Source of the DNA: Pseudomonas sp. TH31
GTDB lineage: Bacteria; Pseudomonadota; Gammaproteobacteria; Pseudomonadales; Pseudomonadaceae
Assembly: GCF_016650815.1 (NCBI RefSeq)
Contig: NZ_JAEKEZ010000038.1
Coordinates: 489,513 to 553,512, forward strand
Reading direction: 5' to 3'
DNA length: 64,000 nucleotides
Shown here in pieces: positions 28,396 through 37,183 of the stretch. The position numbers and the translations under genes are program-made. The notes beneath the pieces were generated by a model. The model was given only the letters and a program-made list of their open reading frames with translations, did no database searches and had not been told where the DNA came from. Position 1 is the first letter of the stretch. Every line of letters starts with the position of its first letter.

Positions 28396-29285
28396 ACCAG
28401 AGAGGCCTCTTTGTTGTCCTGCCAGAAGGCATTGCGATCCAGATAGTTCTGCAGAAACTGCTGCAGGCGCGGGTGTTCGCTGTTATGGAAAATTTGCTGC
28501 GGCGTGCCTTGGGCGACCACTTGTCCCTGATCGAGGAACACCACCGAGTCGGCGACCTGCGCGGCGAAGCCCATCTCATGGGTCACCACCACCATGGTCA
28601 TGCCTTCTTTGGCCAGGGTCTTCATGACTTGCAGGACTTCACCCACCAGTTCCGGGTCGAGCGCCGAGGTCGGCTCATCGAACAGCATGATGTGTGGCTC
28701 CATGGCCAGCGCCCGGGCGATCGCCACGCGCTGTTGCTGACCACCCGAAAGCTGGATCGGATAGACGTCGGCCTTGTGCGCCAGGCCGACTTTATCGAGC
28801 ATCGCCAACGCACGCTTGCGCGCTTCGGCAGAAGACAGCTTGCGCACACGCAGCAAGGCTTCGCTGACATTGCCCAGCGCAGTCATGTGCGGCCACAGGT
28901 TGAATTGCTGGAAGACCATGCCGACGTTGCGCCGAACCTGATTGATCTGCGATTGCGCGGCGCGTTTGCGGCCCTTGCCGTTGTCCGGCACGAAGCCAAG
29001 CAACTGGCCTTCGATATGAATTTCGCCTTCGTCATACTCTTCGAGGAACGCCATGCTGCGCAGCAAGGTGCTTTTGCCCGAGCCGGACGGGCCGATCAGG
29101 CACACCACTTCGGAGTGCCGGACCTGCAGGTCGATACCTTTGAGCACGCGCAGGGTGCCGAAGCTCTTGCCGACATTGTGCAGGCGCAACATGGGTTGCG
29201 AGTCGCCGGGGAGTTGTTCGGGAGTCTTCATGGGGTCACCTTGTTTCGGGACGATGGGTTTCAAATGGCGTTGTAGGTCGTTCAT
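28392..29285 (-). CDS. Polar amino acid ABC transporter ATPase
   Basis: A 297-residue ATP-binding subunit of a HisP/GlnQ-type importer. Walker A GPSGSGKST, Q-loop FQQFNLWPH, signature LSGGQQQR, Walker B IMLFDEP and switch His in VTHEMGF are all present. ATG at 29285 is chosen because it overlaps the permease stop (ATGA at 29282-29285); MKTPEQLPG at 29231 is an alternative. The extra about 20-residue loop FVPDNGKGRKRAAQSQ after the Walker A strand is typical of some Pseudomonas paralogues. It is coupled to both neighbours. Confidence 0.92.
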   Translation of the reverse strand: MNDLQRHLKPIVPKQGDPMKTPEQLPGDSQPMLRLHNVGKSFGTLRVLKGIDLQVRHSEVVCLIGPSGSGKSTLLRSMAFLEEYDEGEIHIEGQLLGFVPDNGKGRKRAAQSQINQVRRNVGMVFQQFNLWPHMTALGNVSEALLRVRKLSSAEARKRALAMLDKVGLAHKADVYPIQLSGGQQQRVAIARALAMEPHIMLFDEPTSALDPELVGEVLQVMKTLAKEGMTMVVVTHEMGFAAQVADSVVFLDQGQVVAQGTPQQIFHNSEHPRLQQFLQNYLDRNAFWQDNKEASLV

Positions 29286-29953
29286 TGCGCCTGCCTGCTC
29301 ATGAAGCGTCCGACCCGCGTCTCCAGGTACATGCCCAGGCGCGAACAGAACTCGACCAGCAACAGGTAGCCGATACACAGCACCAACAGGGTTTCGACGA
29401 AGGCGAAGGTTTGCGAGCCGATGCCGGTCATGACCATGGTCAACTCCGGGATGGTGATGATCGACAGGACCGCGGTTTCCTTGCACAAAATGGTCACCAG
29501 GTTGACCAGCGCCGGCAGGATCATCACCAGCATCTGCGGCACCTGGATACGCAGGATGCATTGCCAGCGGGTAATGCCCAGGCAGTCGGCCGCTTCCAGT
29601 TGACCGCGGGCTACCGACTCGAAACCGGTACGAAAGATCTCCGCAAAATAGACGCTGCCGTAGATGCCCAGTCCGAGCACACCGGCTGGAATCGGCTCCA
29701 GGCTGAGGCCGAACGACGGCCCGCCGTAGTAGACCAGGAACAACTGGACCAGAAACGGCGTGCTGCGAATCACTTCGATAAACGCCCGCAGCGGCGCGCG
29801 GATCAGGTTGTTGCCAAACAGTTGCGCCACGGCAATCAGCAAGCCGAGGAACAACCCGAGCACGACACCGGCGGACCAGGTGCCGAGGGTGACTGCGAAG
29901 CCCTGGGCGATGTCATCGAGGTGCTCGGTGATGATCCGGTAATCGAAGATCAT
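29282..29953 (-). CDS. Polar amino acid ABC transporter permease 2
   Basis: A 223-residue HisM/GlnP-type inner membrane permease with about five hydrophobic segments and the EAA loop (RGQLEAADCLGITRWQCILRI) that docks the ATPase. The start MIFDYRIITEHL at 29953 overlaps the upstream permease stop by ATGA (29950-29953), and its own stop overlaps the ATPase start, so all transporter genes are translationally coupled. Confidence 0.9.
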   Translation of the reverse strand: MIFDYRIITEHLDDIAQGFAVTLGTWSAGVVLGLFLGLLIAVAQLFGNNLIRAPLRAFIEVIRSTPFLVQLFLVYYGGPSFGLSLEPIPAGVLGLGIYGSVYFAEIFRTGFESVARGQLEAADCLGITRWQCILRIQVPQMLVMILPALVNLVTILCKETAVLSIITIPELTMVMTGIGSQTFAFVETLLVLCIGYLLLVEFCSRLGMYLETRVGRFMSRQAQ

Positions 29954-30609
29954 GAACGTTGCTCCTTCATGCGTCGCTCCAGCAGACCGCCGCAGAACGC
30001 CAGGGGAATGTTGATCAGGCAATAGAAGCCGGCCAGCATCAGGTAGTCCTGAACAAACAGGTAATCGCTGGCCGCCAGGTTCTGCGCGGTGCGGGTCAGG
30101 TCAGCGAGGCCGACCACCGACACCAGCGAAGACGCCTTGATCAGCAGGATCATTTCATTGACCAGCGCCGGCAACGTCAGGCGCACGGCTTGCGGCACGC
30201 GGATACGGATCAGCATTTGCCCGGTACTCATGCCGAGCAGTCCTGCAGCCTCCAACTGACCACCGGGAATGGCGAGAAAACCACCGCGCAGGATCTCGGC
30301 GATGTAGGCCCCGGCGCACAACGACAGGCTGATGATCGCGGCCGTCAGCGGCGACACGTTCGGCAGGCCAACGCGAGGCAGGAAGTAATAAACGAACAGC
30401 AATTGCACCAGCAGCGGAATGCCCCGGAACACGAAAATGTAGCCGCCCCCCAAACGTCGGAACAACGGCACCGGCGACAGGCGCAGGCTGGCGACCAGAA
30501 TGCCGATGAAAAAACCGATCACCAGGGCGGCGGTGGAGACCTCAAGGGTCACCAGCAGGCTGGTCAGCAGCAACGGCAGGTTCTGTAAAAACAAAGGCCA
30601 ATCGAACAT
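29950..30609 (-). CDS. Polar amino acid ABC transporter permease 1
   Basis: A 219-residue HisQ/GlnP-type permease starting MFDWPLFLQNLPLLLTSLLV. It has about five hydrophobic segments, the proline-rich FRGIPLLVQLLFVYY motif of the His/Glu/Gln transporter family and the EAA loop GGQLEAAGLLGMSTGQ. It lies 73 bp after the binding-protein gene and forms the membrane pore with the second permease. Confidence 0.9.
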   Translation of the reverse strand: MFDWPLFLQNLPLLLTSLLVTLEVSTAALVIGFFIGILVASLRLSPVPLFRRLGGGYIFVFRGIPLLVQLLFVYYFLPRVGLPNVSPLTAAIISLSLCAGAYIAEILRGGFLAIPGGQLEAAGLLGMSTGQMLIRIRVPQAVRLTLPALVNEMILLIKASSLVSVVGLADLTRTAQNLAASDYLFVQDYLMLAGFYCLINIPLAFCGGLLERRMKEQRS

Positions 30610-30682
30610 CGCGGCGACTCCAACTCAGTTGATCGCCGGCCAGCACTGGCCGGCGATCAGGCGCTCCAAGGGGCAGGCGGGT

Positions 30683-31519
30683 TTACCAGGTTGGGGTGAA
30701 GTCGGCTTTTGGCACGTCCATCTCGGCCCCCAGCCATTTTTTCTGCAGTGCGGCGAGGCGACCGTCGTCATGCATCTTCAGCAGCGCAGCATCGAGGGCG
30801 GCGATCAGGCTGTTGGCGTCGTCATCCTTGCGGCCCAGGTAGGCGAAGTAGGATTTCTTGCCGAACGGCGGCAGGACCACTTTGAACGCCTTGCTGCGCT
30901 CGGCGGCGACGTAGGAGATGTTCGGCAGCGAGTTGGCGACGGCGACGATGCGCTTGGCCGCCAGGTCGGCGTAGGCCTGGTTGTTGTCGACGTATTCGCG
31001 GATCGTGACTTTCTCCGGCAGCGTGGCGGCGAAGGTCTTGAGCTCTTCGAGTTGCGCCGAACCTTTGCCAGCACCCACGGCCTTGCCGGCGATGTCTTGC
31101 GGTTTGGTGATGGTGGTGTCGCTGGCACCGACCATCAAGGCAACGGTCGCTTCCGCAATCGGCAGCATGAAGTGATAACGCTCTTTACGGGCCTGGGTCA
31201 CGATGATCGGGCCGGCAACCATGTCGAATTTCTTCGCTTCAAGCCCTGGCAATACGCTCGGCCACGGCAGGTCGATGAACTTCACCTTGACCCCCAACTC
31301 CTTGCCCAACTGTTCGAACAACTCGGCGTTGAGGCCTTTCTGCTTGCCGTTATCGGTGAAATCGAAAGGCGCAAATTGCAGCTCGGTGCCCACCACCAGT
31401 TCACCGGCTTTCTTTACATCGGCCAGTTGGTCGGCGTGAGCCGCCAGGGACGCGACGGCCAGGGTCAGGGCGAGGCACAGGCCGTTGAATCGTTTACTGA
31501 ATAGAGAATCGAGTTGCAT
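30683..31519 (-). CDS. Family 3 solute-binding protein of the ABC transporter
   Basis: A 278-residue periplasmic binding protein. The signal peptide (MQLDSLFSKRFNGLCLALT to AAHA) is followed by ADVKKAGELVVGTELQFAPF, the classical start of SBP family 3 (polar amino acids and relatives). Asp/Arg residues of the ligand pocket are in APFDFTD and TQARKERY. The Arg that binds alpha-carboxylates is consistent with amino acid or hydroxyacid ligands. A one-mismatch copy of the cluster operator lies 85 bp upstream, so this is the first gene of its transcript. Confidence 0.9.
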   Translation of the reverse strand: MQLDSLFSKRFNGLCLALTLAVASLAAHADQLADVKKAGELVVGTELQFAPFDFTDNGKQKGLNAELFEQLGKELGVKVKFIDLPWPSVLPGLEAKKFDMVAGPIIVTQARKERYHFMLPIAEATVALMVGASDTTITKPQDIAGKAVGAGKGSAQLEELKTFAATLPEKVTIREYVDNNQAYADLAAKRIVAVANSLPNISYVAAERSKAFKVVLPPFGKKSYFAYLGRKDDDANSLIAALDAALLKMHDDGRLAALQKKWLGAEMDVPKADFTPTW

Positions 31520-31603
31520 GGTGTCACTCCTTCAGGGGATGCAGCGAGGTTGGGTGTGAGTCCTGCGGTGATTCAGGAGGGCAACAGCAGTTAACGTGCC
31601 ACT

Positions 31604-31617
31604 CCGGTATATACAGG
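31604..31617. promoter_or_regulatory. Putative HutC-type operator before the ABC binding-protein gene
   Basis: CCGGTATATACAGG matches the perfect palindrome CCTGTATATACAGG at 35833-35846 except for one base and keeps the GTATATAC core. It sits in the 101-bp gap between the FAD oxidoreductase stop and the binding-protein ATG. Confidence 0.7.
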
Positions 31618-31620
31618 CCT

Positions 31621-32997
31621 TCAGCCGAGGATTTTTCCCGGGTTGAGAATGCCGTTGGGGTCAAAGCAGTCCTTGAGTTGACGCATCACCGCGAGGGCTT
31701 CGGGGCCGACCGAGTGATGAAGAAACTCGCGCTTGAGCAGGCCGATGCCATGCTCGGCAGAGACCGAGCCGCCCAATTCGCCGACGGCGCTGTAAACCAG
31801 CTCTTCGATCTCGAGAATCGGCGCCGGTTGTGGCAGGGATACGCAGTCCACGGTCAGGTGCAGATTGCTGTCGCCGATGTGTCCGAAATACACGCTGCGG
31901 TTGCCCGGCCAGCGCTCTTCCAGGCGTGCGCGACAGCGCTCGACGAAGTCGCCGATCAGGCCGATCGGCAGGCTGACGTCGAAGTTCAGCGGGATCATGC
32001 GGGTCGGGAACTCACCGGTGGCTTCACGGATTTTCCAAAGCCCCCGAGCCTGGTTCTGGGAACTGGCGAGCACCGCATCGAGCACTTCGCCGGCGCCGAA
32101 CGCCTCTTCCAGCGCCGCTTCGAGTTGATCCTGCGGGCCGGCCGATTCAAGCAGCACGTACAGCGGATGGTCCAGTGACAAGGGGGGCGTCGCGTTTTCC
32201 AGCCAACTGACCCCGAGGCGAAAGAAGTCCTGCCACATCAGTTCATAGGCTTGCGGCGTGCCGACGCTGCGCTGGATCCGCCGCAACAGGCTGACGGCAC
32301 TGGCGTAGTCGGGCAGGGCACAGAGCAGGGTGCTGGTCTGGCCGGGTTGCGGCGCCAGCTTCAACACCGCGCGGGTAATCACGCCCAAGGTGCCTTCACT
32401 GCCGATGAAGCACTGTTTCAGGTCATAACCGCAGTTGTTCTTGATCATCTTGTTGCGCAAATCGAGGACCCGGCCATCGGCCAGGACCACTTCCAGCCCG
32501 AGCACCAGGTCACGGGCCATGCCGTAGCGAATCACCGCGTTGCCCCCGGCATTGGTGGCGATATTGCCGCCGATCTGGCACGAGCCACGGGCACCCAGAT
32601 CCAGTGGAAAGACAAACCCGGCGTTGAGTGCGGCTTGCTGGATCTCCTCCAGCGTGGTGCCGGCCCACACACTGAGGGTGGCCGCCGCCGGGTCAATCTC
32701 TTCAATGCCGCGCAGGCGTTCCAGGGACAAGGCGATGTCGCTGGCCCGAGGCACCGCGCCGCCGGCCAGCCCGGTCATGCCGCCCTGGGGAACCACCGAC
32801 TGTTGGGCCGCGTTGCAAATCCGCAGGGCGCTGGCGACGTGCGCGGTGGTCCGTGGCAACAGCAACGCAGCGGGGCAGGCCGGGGCATGAGCGGTCCAGT
32901 CGCTGTAGTGGCGTTGACTGATATCGGCGCCAGTGATTACCGCATCGTCCCCCAGTGCCTGACGCAATTGTTCGAGGGTGTGTTGTAGATCGTTCAT
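31621..32997 (-). CDS. FAD-linked 2-hydroxyacid dehydrogenase (GlcD/D-lactate dehydrogenase type)
   Basis: A 458-residue flavoenzyme of the VAO/PCMH fold that oxidises D-2-hydroxyacids to 2-oxoacids. The FAD-binding motif VVPQGGMTGLAGGA and LDLGARGSCQIGGNIATNAGG stand in the N-terminal half. The C-terminal half shows the metal-binding HIGDSNLH, SAEHGIGLLK and DPNGILNPGKI that mark the D-2-hydroxyglutarate/D-lactate dehydrogenase group. The ATG overlaps the stop of the FMN enzyme (ATGA at 32994-32997), so the D- and L-type enzymes are made together. Substrate is not fixed by sequence. Confidence 0.87.
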   Translation of the reverse strand: MNDLQHTLEQLRQALGDDAVITGADISQRHYSDWTAHAPACPAALLLPRTTAHVASALRICNAAQQSVVPQGGMTGLAGGAVPRASDIALSLERLRGIEEIDPAAATLSVWAGTTLEEIQQAALNAGFVFPLDLGARGSCQIGGNIATNAGGNAVIRYGMARDLVLGLEVVLADGRVLDLRNKMIKNNCGYDLKQCFIGSEGTLGVITRAVLKLAPQPGQTSTLLCALPDYASAVSLLRRIQRSVGTPQAYELMWQDFFRLGVSWLENATPPLSLDHPLYVLLESAGPQDQLEAALEEAFGAGEVLDAVLASSQNQARGLWKIREATGEFPTRMIPLNFDVSLPIGLIGDFVERCRARLEERWPGNRSVYFGHIGDSNLHLTVDCVSLPQPAPILEIEELVYSAVGELGGSVSAEHGIGLLKREFLHHSVGPEALAVMRQLKDCFDPNGILNPGKILG

Positions 32998-34198
32998 CGG
33001 CTCAACTCACAGTCGGGGAAAGTGGAGGACGTCGTGATCAAGGCACGACTATCGAGTAGTTTCAGGTCCGCAGTGCCCAGCAAAGACAAGGCCAGGCGCA
33101 GCTCTTGCGCCAGCAGGTCGAGGGCATGGCCTGCGCCTGCCTGTCCGCCGACGGCGACTCCATAAAGCGTAGATCGCCCCAGCAACACCGCATCGGCGCC
33201 GAGTGCGCAGGCTTTGAGAATGTCGCTGCCGCGACGGATGCCACTGTCGAGCAGCAGGGCAAGTTTGCCTTTGGCCACGGCGGCAATCGCGGGCAGGCAG
33301 TCGAGGCTGGCGGGAACCCCGTCCAGTTGCCGGCCGCCATGGTTGCTCACCACTAATCCGTCGAGTCCCAGGGCCACGGCTTTCTCGGCATCCGCCGGGT
33401 GCAGCACACCCTTGAGCAACAGTCGATGCGGCCAGCGTTCGCGCAGTCGGGCCAGGGCATCCCAGTCGAGCCCGGTGTCCATCTGGCTGCCGATAAACTG
33501 TGCGGCGCCTTCAATGGTGCGTTGTTCGGCAGGCAGATAACGCTCGATGTTGCCCAGGGTCGGGAGGCCGTGTGGCCACAGCGCCTGGGCCATCCAGCGC
33601 GGATGACACAGCACGTCGAGCTTGTTGCGCAGGCTCAGTTGCCGGGGCCGGGCGAAATTGCGTCGGTCCCATTCCCGATTGCCCAGCAACACCGCGTCGC
33701 TGGTCAGCAGCAGGGTCTTGCAACCGACCGCATCGGCACGTTGCAACAGGTCCTCACGTACGGCGCGATCGCGCAGGCAATACAGTTGAAACCAGAGATT
33801 CACCTCGGGCACCGCCGCCACGACGTGTTCCAGGGAGCTGGTGGAAACGGTGCTGAGGGTGAAGGGCAGGCCACGCTCCGTTGCGGCCGGGCCAAGTGAA
33901 TATCGGCGTCGCGATAGAGCATCGCGTTGTAGCCAGTGGGGCCGATGGCCATTGGCAGCGGCAGGTCTCGCCCGAACAGCGAACACCGGGTTTGCGTGGC
34001 CGAGCAAGGTACCAGGGTACGAGGCAGCAGCGCGATGTCAGCAAAGGCCTGGCGGTTGCGCTGCAACGTCAGTTCTTCCTCGGCGCCGCCCTCCAGGTAT
34101 TCCCAGGCGAAATGCGGCAGGCGTCGCCGTGCCATGGCCGCCAGTTCGGCAATGCTCTGTGCCCGATGAATATCCGAGCCTGAATAGTAGCGACGCAT
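32994..34198 (-). CDS. FMN-dependent L-2-hydroxyacid dehydrogenase/oxidase (frameshifted in this sequence)
   Basis: An enzyme of the L-lactate dehydrogenase/mandelate dehydrogenase/glycolate oxidase family, about 401 residues after repair. The start MRRYYSGSDIHRAQSIAEL leads to FAWEYLEGGAEEELT and PIGPTGYNAM-type strands. The second frame has EVNLWFQLYC, the catalytic His in VVSNHGGRQLDG and the FMN-phosphate loop LLLDSGIRRGSDILKA. The frames meet at about 33886-33892, where one base is missing in a CCCGGG context (restored HLARAATERGLPF). It is 58 bp downstream of the histidine ammonia-lyase gene. Confidence 0.85.
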
Positions 34199-34256
34199 GG
34201 CAATCCCTATGGCGTGATGGAAGAGGCGCAGCCAGGCTGCGCCGACCCGTTTGCGA

Positions 34257-35786
34257 TCAGGCGTACAGGCGTTCGGCGGGCAACCAGCGCTCGAACGCGG
34301 CAAATTCCACCCAGGCGCGGGCGGTGGCGATGTCGGGGGCGAAGTAACGGTCTTCGTCGTAGTGCGCGACTTCGCTGCGAATCATCGCCAGGACCTCGCC
34401 GAGCTTTTTCGAGGTCGTGAGCGGGGCATGCAAATCCACGCCCTGAGCCGCACCGAGCAGTTCGATGGCCACCACCGCGCTGCTGTTACCGGCCATGTCC
34501 AGTAGACGACGGGCCGCGAAGGTCGCCATCGACACATGGTCTTCCTGGTTGGCCGAGGTCGGCAGGCTGTCGACCGATGCCGGGTGCGCCAGGGTCTTGT
34601 TTTCCGACGCCAGCGCAGCGGCGGTCACTTGAGCGATCATGAACCCCGAGTTCAGGCCACCTTCGCGCACCAGAAAGGCCGGCAGGCCGGAGAGTGCCGG
34701 GTCAACCAGTTGGGCGATACGGCGTTCGGACAAGGCTCCGATTTCGGAAATTGCCAAGGCCAGTACATCGGCAGCCATCGCCACTGGTTCGGCGTGAAAG
34801 TTGCCACCCGACAGCACGTCGCCGTCAGCGCTGAACACCAGCGGGTTATCCGAAACCGCATTGGACTCACGCAAGAACACACCCGCGGCGAAGCGCAAAT
34901 GGTCCAGGCAGGCGCCCATGACTTGTGGCTGGCAGCGCAGCGAATACGGGTCCTGGACCCGAGTGCAATCGATATGCGATTGACGAATTTCACTGTTCGC
35001 CAGCAGTTCGCGGTAGTACAGCGCCACATCGATTTGCCCCGGCTGACCGCGCACGGCCTGGATGCGTGGGTCGAAAGGCACATCGGAGCCTTTCAAGGCT
35101 TCCACGCTCAGACTGCCGGCCACCACGGCGGCGGTGAACAGTTTCTCGGCGGCAAACAGCCCGCGCAGCGCCAGAGCCGTGGATACCTGGGTGCCATTGA
35201 TCAGCGCCAGCCCTTCCTTCGGCCCCAGTACCAGCGGTTCCAGACCGGCAATTGCCAAGCCTTCGACGGCGTCCATCTCACGCCCGTTATGGCGGACGCG
35301 ACCGACACCAATCAGTACCGCCGACATATGCGCCAACGGGGCCAGGTCACCCGAGGCGCCGACCGAGCCCTGAGACGGAATGCACGGATAGACCTTGGCG
35401 ACATACAACTGAACCAGTGCTTGAATCACTTCCCAGCGAATACCGGAAAAACCCCGGGCCAGGGAGCCGACCTTCAACGCCATGATCAGGCCGACACTGG
35501 CGTCATCGAGTAGTGGACCGGTGCCGGTGCAGTGCGAGAGCAACAGGTTGCGCTGCAACTTGGTCAGCGATTCGGTCGGGATCGACGTTCTGGCAAGCAA
35601 GCCGAAGCCGGTATTGATGCCATACACCGTGCGTTCGTTGGCGATGATCTGGTTCACGGTGCGGGTACTGGCCTCCACGGTTTCGCGGGCCTGCGGGTCC
35701 AGTTCAATGGCGCATTGCTTCTGATAGATGACGCGCAATTGATCGAGCGTGAGTTGACCGGGTTTGAGCAGCAGAGGTGTGTGCAT
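34257..35786 (-). CDS. hutH: Histidine ammonia-lyase paralogue
   Basis: A 509-residue lyase of the MIO family that removes ammonia from histidine to give urocanate. The Ala144-Ser145-Gly146 triad in SVGASGDLAPLAHMS forms the MIO cofactor. YGINTGFGLLA, LLLSHCTG, NGTQVSTALALRG, QDPYSLRCQPQVMGA, GGNFHAEPVAMAAD and LPTSANQEDHVSM match HutH of P. putida closely. The SH pair in LLLSH speaks for histidine rather than phenylalanine or tyrosine. Its neighbours are hydroxyacid oxidoreductases and not hutU/hutI, so this is a second HAL outside the normal hut operon. A perfect operator palindrome lies 47 bp upstream of the ATG. Confidence 0.9.
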   Translation of the reverse strand: MHTPLLLKPGQLTLDQLRVIYQKQCAIELDPQARETVEASTRTVNQIIANERTVYGINTGFGLLARTSIPTESLTKLQRNLLLSHCTGTGPLLDDASVGLIMALKVGSLARGFSGIRWEVIQALVQLYVAKVYPCIPSQGSVGASGDLAPLAHMSAVLIGVGRVRHNGREMDAVEGLAIAGLEPLVLGPKEGLALINGTQVSTALALRGLFAAEKLFTAAVVAGSLSVEALKGSDVPFDPRIQAVRGQPGQIDVALYYRELLANSEIRQSHIDCTRVQDPYSLRCQPQVMGACLDHLRFAAGVFLRESNAVSDNPLVFSADGDVLSGGNFHAEPVAMAADVLALAISEIGALSERRIAQLVDPALSGLPAFLVREGGLNSGFMIAQVTAAALASENKTLAHPASVDSLPTSANQEDHVSMATFAARRLLDMAGNSSAVVAIELLGAAQGVDLHAPLTTSKKLGEVLAMIRSEVAHYDEDRYFAPDIATARAWVEFAAFERWLPAERLYA

Positions 35787-35832
35787 TGCAATGTCCTGGG
35801 GCAGTGGTGGGTGGAATAGGCAGCTATATCAT

Positions 35833-35846
35833 CCTGTATATACAGG
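35833..35846. promoter_or_regulatory. Putative HutC-type operator at the HAL promoter
   Basis: CCTGTATATACAGG is a perfect 14-bp palindrome with the GT-A-TA-T-AC core recognised by HutC-subfamily GntR proteins. It lies 47 bp before the HAL start on the minus strand. Confidence 0.78.
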
Positions 35847-36123
35847 TAGAGCAATATGCGGGCCAAAATGACCGTTATCTTCAGGGATGCGCGTTTCAGA
35901 CACGCGCTGTGCAGCTTTTAAAAGAACCCGGCGGCTTGGCAACCTTTGAATGTGTAACCGAAAGCTGCACCAAATACGCGCTCGCCGCACACTGTTGGGG
36001 CGTATGGAAACCAACGATAGCTGGGGATTGGTTCGGCCCAGGGTGGTTGGGCAACGAACAGACGCCTTGGCGTGCGGGGAGTTGGGGGAGTGGGGTAGGG
36101 AGCGGCACAGTAAATGCTTTTAG

Positions 36124-36135
36124 CTGTATATACAG
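36124..36135. promoter_or_regulatory. Putative HutC-type operator at the 2OG-oxygenase promoter
   Basis: CTGTATATACAG, a perfect 12-bp palindrome identical to the core of the HAL operator, lies 61 bp before the oxygenase ATG on the plus strand. The two sites frame the divergent intergenic region 35787-36196, which otherwise holds no gene. Confidence 0.78.
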
Positions 36136-36196
36136 GGTGGCGCCGTTGCCTCCTGTCCCTGAACGATCACCCATCACCACGGCCTCTGGAGTGAGC

Positions 36197-37162
36197 ATGT
36201 CTTCTACTATTCATCTGCCTCTGATCGATATGTCCGGTGTCCGCGAAGGTGACAAGGCGAGTATTCGTCGAGCCGCCGACGCCATTCGAACCGCCTGCTG
36301 CGACATCGGCTTCTTCTACATCATCAATCACGGGGTGCCGCAGGCGGTGATCGACCGGGCAATGTCGGCCGCCGGAGAATTCTTTGCTTACCCGGCCGAG
36401 ATCAAGCGGCAGGTAGCGGTCAACAAACGGCATCGTGGCTGGCATGCGTTGGGCGGGGCGACCATGTACGAAGCCACCAAACCCGATCACAAGGAATTTT
36501 TCAGTATTGGGCTCGAACTGGCCGAGGATGATCCCAGCGTGCTCGCCGGTGAGGCGCTGCGCGGGCCAAATCAATGGCCGCAATACATGCCGTCGTTGCG
36601 CGAGGCCTTGTCTGACTACTATCAGGAGATCGCCAGGGCCGGCGCCGACCTGTTGCGGGTGGTGGCAGTGGGGCTGGGCATTGACGAAGATTTTTTCACC
36701 GACAAATACACCAAGCCGTTGCAGCGCACCCAGATGGTCTATTACCCGCCGCAACCGCCCCAGGCCGAAGCCGATCAGTTCGGGGTGGCTCCTCACACTG
36801 ACTACGGTTGCATCACGTTGCTGTATCAGGACAACAGTGGCGGTTTGCAGGTCCGTGAACTGGGCTCCAACCGCTGGATCGATGCCACGCCGATTCCCGG
36901 CAGCCTGGTGGTGAACGTCGGAGACCTGTTGGCGCGCTGGTCCAATGATCGTTTTCGCTCGACCCTGCATCGGGTGATCAACACCTCGGGCCACGAACGC
37001 TACTCCATCGCGACGTTCTATGACCTGACCTATGGCGCCACGGTCGATCCCTGCGACTTGGGGATCGACCCGGCGCTGAGCCTTTATCCGCCGGTGGCGG
37101 CGGGGGACTACATCCTCAAGCGGATCGACGACTCGATGGCGTATCGCAAAAAACAGGCATAA
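36197..37162 (+). CDS. 2-oxoglutarate/Fe(II)-dependent oxygenase (isopenicillin N synthase family)
   Basis: A 321-residue oxygenase with the DIOX_N and 2OG-FeII_Oxy domains. The start is MSSTIHLPLIDMSGV with GAG-type SD before ATG 36197. The iron triad is His200-x-Asp202 in APHTDYG and His258 in STLHRV, and the 2OG-binding Arg is in HERYSIATF. Plant- and fungus-like members of this family hydroxylate, desaturate or cyclise small molecules. The substrate here is unknown. It is divergent from the HAL operon and carries its own copy of the operator, so it is probably part of the same regulon. Confidence 0.87.
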   Translation: MSSTIHLPLIDMSGVREGDKASIRRAADAIRTACCDIGFFYIINHGVPQAVIDRAMSAAGEFFAYPAEIKRQVAVNKRHRGWHALGGATMYEATKPDHKEFFSIGLELAEDDPSVLAGEALRGPNQWPQYMPSLREALSDYYQEIARAGADLLRVVAVGLGIDEDFFTDKYTKPLQRTQMVYYPPQPPQAEADQFGVAPHTDYGCITLLYQDNSGGLQVRELGSNRWIDATPIPGSLVVNVGDLLARWSNDRFRSTLHRVINTSGHERYSIATFYDLTYGATVDPCDLGIDPALSLYPPVAAGDYILKRIDDSMAYRKKQA

Positions 37163-37183
37163 GCCTGAGGATTGAAATGCACT

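Noticed and set aside
34257..35786. Phenylalanine or tyrosine ammonia-lyase instead of HAL
   Set aside because: The LLLSH pair and overall match to P. putida HutH, together with HutC- and HisC-type neighbours, favour histidine.
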